Positions 62,534 to 64,000 of a stretch of DNA of 64,000 nucleotides are shown here, one piece after another. Source of the stretch: Bradyrhizobium algeriense (GTDB lineage Bacteria; Pseudomonadota; Alphaproteobacteria; Rhizobiales; Xanthobacteraceae); assembly GCF_036924595.1 (NCBI RefSeq), contig NZ_JAZHRV010000001.1, positions 6,661,501 to 6,725,500 of the forward strand, given 5' to 3'. A model generated the notes under the pieces. That model made no database searches. It worked only from the letters and a program-made list of their open reading frames with translations, and was not told where the DNA came from. The stretch's first letter is position 1. Each line of letters begins with the position of its first letter. Made by a program: the position numbers and the translations under genes.

Positions 62534-63645
62534 GAGCGGCTCGGCAGCGCTCGAATGAATTCGACGAGCGCGGCACTGACTTCGTTCGGCCGCTCCTGCT
62601 GGGTCCAGTGTCCGCAGCCGGGGAGCATCTGGATCTTGCGCAAGCCGGGAACGAAGGTCTTCAGGTTTGCGAGCAACTGGTCCATGCCGGGGAAGGACAC
62701 CACAAAGTCGCGATCGCCCGCGACGTAGAGCGCCGGCACAGATACCTGCAGGCCGGCCATCGCGCCCGTGATTTCCCAGTTGCGATCGATGTTCCGGTAG
62801 TAGTTGAGCGCGCCGCGGAAGCCGCTGCGCTTGAATTCCTCGCCGTAAAAGTCGATGTCGCTTTCGCTGATCCATGACGGCAGGGTTTCGGGGGCGCCGG
62901 GGCCTTGCAGAAAGCCGCCGCCCCTCGGCACCATGCCAAGGTTAGGCGCGGGCCCGCCGGCAGCGATGGCCGCACGCGCCGCGGCCACGCCATCGCCGGA
63001 CGCTCCGAACAGCATGTTGCGAATGGTCGCGCTTGGATCGCGCCCGAGTTCCGCCTCCGCCGGCCCCGGCTCCTGGAAATAGAGCTGATAGAATTGCGCA
63101 TTCTCGTTACGGGGCATCAGGCTTGTCGGCGGCGCCTTGCTGCGCGGCCGGAACGGCACGCTGAGCGCTGCGACCGCGCTGAAACGGTCGGGCCGCATGA
63201 GCGCCGCCTGCCAGGCGACGCTGGCGCCCCAATCATGCCCGACGATGACCGCGGTCGCCGCGCCCAGCGCATCGAGAATGCCGACCATGTCGCCGACAAG
63301 ATGCAGGATCGTGTACTGGTCGATTGCCTGCGGCGCATCGCTCTTGCCGTAGCCGCGCATGTCGGGAGCGACAACGCGGAAGCCGGCGGCAGCAAGCGCG
63401 TCGATCTGATGCCGCCACGAGAACCAGGATTCAGGAAAACCGTGCGCCAGCAGCACCAGCGGTCCCTCGCCCTGCTCGGCGATGTTGATGCGGATTCCGT
63501 TGCATTCGATGATGCGTTGCGTTGTCTTGCTCATCTTTCCATCCCGCTCCGAAGTTGCCGCAAATGCCTTTGATGAGAGCGCGTCAGGGGCAGCTCGCCA
63601 TGCAAGCGGCGCCAGCGCAGCAGCCAATAGTTGGCGTCTGTTCAT
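62530..63645 (-). CDS. Epoxide hydrolase-like alpha/beta hydrolase with signal peptide
   Basis: A 371-residue protein. The N-terminus MNRRQLLAAALAPLAW looks like a secretion (Tat-like) signal. HGFPESWFSWRHQIDALA is the oxyanion loop, the nucleophile Asp lies in VGHDWGASVAWQ, and the catalytic Asp/His are in VAGDRDFVVSF and LPGCGHWTQQERP. An Asp nucleophile in HDWGA favours soluble epoxide hydrolase over haloalkane dehalogenase or esterase. ATG 63645 has GGGAG upstream. First gene of a two-gene operon with the MATE exporter and divergent from a TetR gene. Confidence 0.88.
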   Translation of the reverse strand: MNRRQLLAAALAPLAWRAAPDALSSKAFAATSERDGKMSKTTQRIIECNGIRINIAEQGEGPLVLLAHGFPESWFSWRHQIDALAAAGFRVVAPDMRGYGKSDAPQAIDQYTILHLVGDMVGILDALGAATAVIVGHDWGASVAWQAALMRPDRFSAVAALSVPFRPRSKAPPTSLMPRNENAQFYQLYFQEPGPAEAELGRDPSATIRNMLFGASGDGVAAARAAIAAGGPAPNLGMVPRGGGFLQGPGAPETLPSWISESDIDFYGEEFKRSGFRGALNYYRNIDRNWEITGAMAGLQVSVPALYVAGDRDFVVSFPGMDQLLANLKTFVPGLRKIQMLPGCGHWTQQERPNEVSAALVEFIRALPSRS

Positions 63646-63677
63646 GATCTCCCATCCTTTACATCCGGTTTCAGTTT

Positions 63678-63725
63678 GGTACGATCCGGTACCGGATAAA
63701 TCGAAATACGGTACTGATTGGTACC
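63678..63725. promoter_or_regulatory. Two GGTAC-N5-GGTACC repeats, candidate TetR operators
   Basis: GGTACGATCCGGTACC (63678-63693) and GGTACTGATTGGTACC (63710-63725), with starts 32 bp apart, in the 102-bp gap between the epoxide-hydrolase operon and the TetR gene. Duplicated part-palindromic sites of this kind are usual for TetR repressors that control both themselves and a divergent target operon. Confidence 0.6.
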
Positions 63726-63747
63726 AAGTCAAGCGGAAAATCAGGCG

Positions 63748-64000
63748 ATGAGTCCAAGGATGAAGGCGCGTGAGGAGGAACCCGGCGGGACCGAGGTTCG
63801 GAAGCGGATTCTCGGCGCGGCCCTTTCGGCGTTCATGGAGGGCGGCTATGCGCAGACCAGCACGCTGGAGATAGCGACGCGCGCGCGCGTTTCGAAACGC
63901 GAGCTTTACGCGCTGTTCGGCAACAAGGAAGCGATGCTCGTCGCCTGCATCACCGAGCGCGCCCAACGGTTGAAAGCACCGGCCGATCTCCCCGAACTGC
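63748..64000 (+). CDS. TetR-family regulator, cut by the window end
   Basis: The first 84 residues of a TetR repressor. The helix-turn-helix is clear: RKRILGAALSAFMEGGYAQT, STLEIATRARVSKRELYALF and GNKEAMLVACI. The ligand domain lies beyond the window. It probably represses the divergent epoxide-hydrolase/MATE operon. Confidence 0.88.
   Translation, partial: MSPRMKAREEEPGGTEVRKRILGAALSAFMEGGYAQTSTLEIATRARVSKRELYALFGNKEAMLVACITERAQRLKAPADLPEL

Noticed and set aside
1..64000. CRISPR arrays, tRNA or rRNA genes, prophage or integrative element ends
   Set aside because: No regularly spaced repeats, cloverleaf sequences, rRNA segments, integrase or phage structural genes were recognised. The only clear mobile element is the insertion sequence at 8577-10064.

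Overview
The window is about 64 kb of GC-rich alphaproteobacterial chromosome. It most resembles Bradyrhizobium or a close relative in the Nitrobacteraceae. The grounds are protein sequence, the dense set of intergenic palindromic repeats typical of that group (for example the GTAGGGTGGGCAAAG...CTTTGCCCACCCTAC element, present twice), small secreted Cys/Gly proteins, and TGCA-rich Fur/Mur-type operators. No rRNA, tRNA, CRISPR array, prophage or plasmid origin was seen. This is ordinary chromosome carrying metabolic and transport islands plus one insertion sequence.

Layout. 1-5.1 kb: a frameshifted OprB-type porin gene, divergent from a complete Mn/Fe-type ABC importer (sitABCD-like), with three copies of a 17-bp palindrome between them. 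A fourth copy lies 17 kb away, upstream of an unusual Omp25-OprB fusion porin (17.8-19.9 kb), suggesting one metal-responsive regulon. 5.1-7.5 kb: an ECF42-type sigma factor with its DGPF/YCII partner and a matching promoter, then a small SGNH hydrolase. 7.8-10.9 kb: a winged-helix/TPR regulator cut by an IS4/IS50-like element whose 10-bp target duplication is intact; the transposase is itself frameshifted. 11-17.3 kb: small proteins, a five-gene ABC importer/2-hydroxyacid dehydrogenase/AprI-Inh operon and a divergent creatininase-family amidohydrolase. 20-23.7 kb: glutamate-synthase-like FMN protein, patatin and ferredoxin-NADP reductase. 24-26.3 kb: a coupled pair, a cyanophycin-synthetase-like ATP-grasp enzyme and a FolC-like Mur ligase. 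This pair is the strongest candidate for an undescribed biosynthetic system. 26.3-36 kb: dicarboxylate/amino-acid symporter with an orphan binding protein, an oxidoreductase, an RND efflux pair and small envelope proteins.

36.3-42.7 kb is an aromatic catabolism island converging on gentisate. A salicylyl-CoA-5-hydroxylase-like enzyme and a benzoate-CoA-ligase-like enzyme form one operon. 3-hydroxybenzoate 6-hydroxylase, a MarR regulator and a zeta-GST isomerase form another, divergent from gentisate 1,2-dioxygenase. The two control regions share the motif AGTATACTGTC(A/G)AT. 42.8-48.7 kb holds a second large operon: crotonase, aspartate dehydrogenase, FAD oxidoreductase and an SsuABC-type importer.

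48.8-64 kb holds a His/Gly-rich LTXXQ protein, a PanE-like reductase, bioB, an SDR, an Asp/Glu racemase-family protein, several alpha/beta hydrolases (one a degraded pseudogene), a RoxA/MauG-like di-haem cytochrome, a Baeyer-Villiger monooxygenase, a MATE exporter coupled to an epoxide-hydrolase-like gene, and a divergent TetR gene cut by the window edge. Functional names rest on motif recognition by eye. No database search was run.
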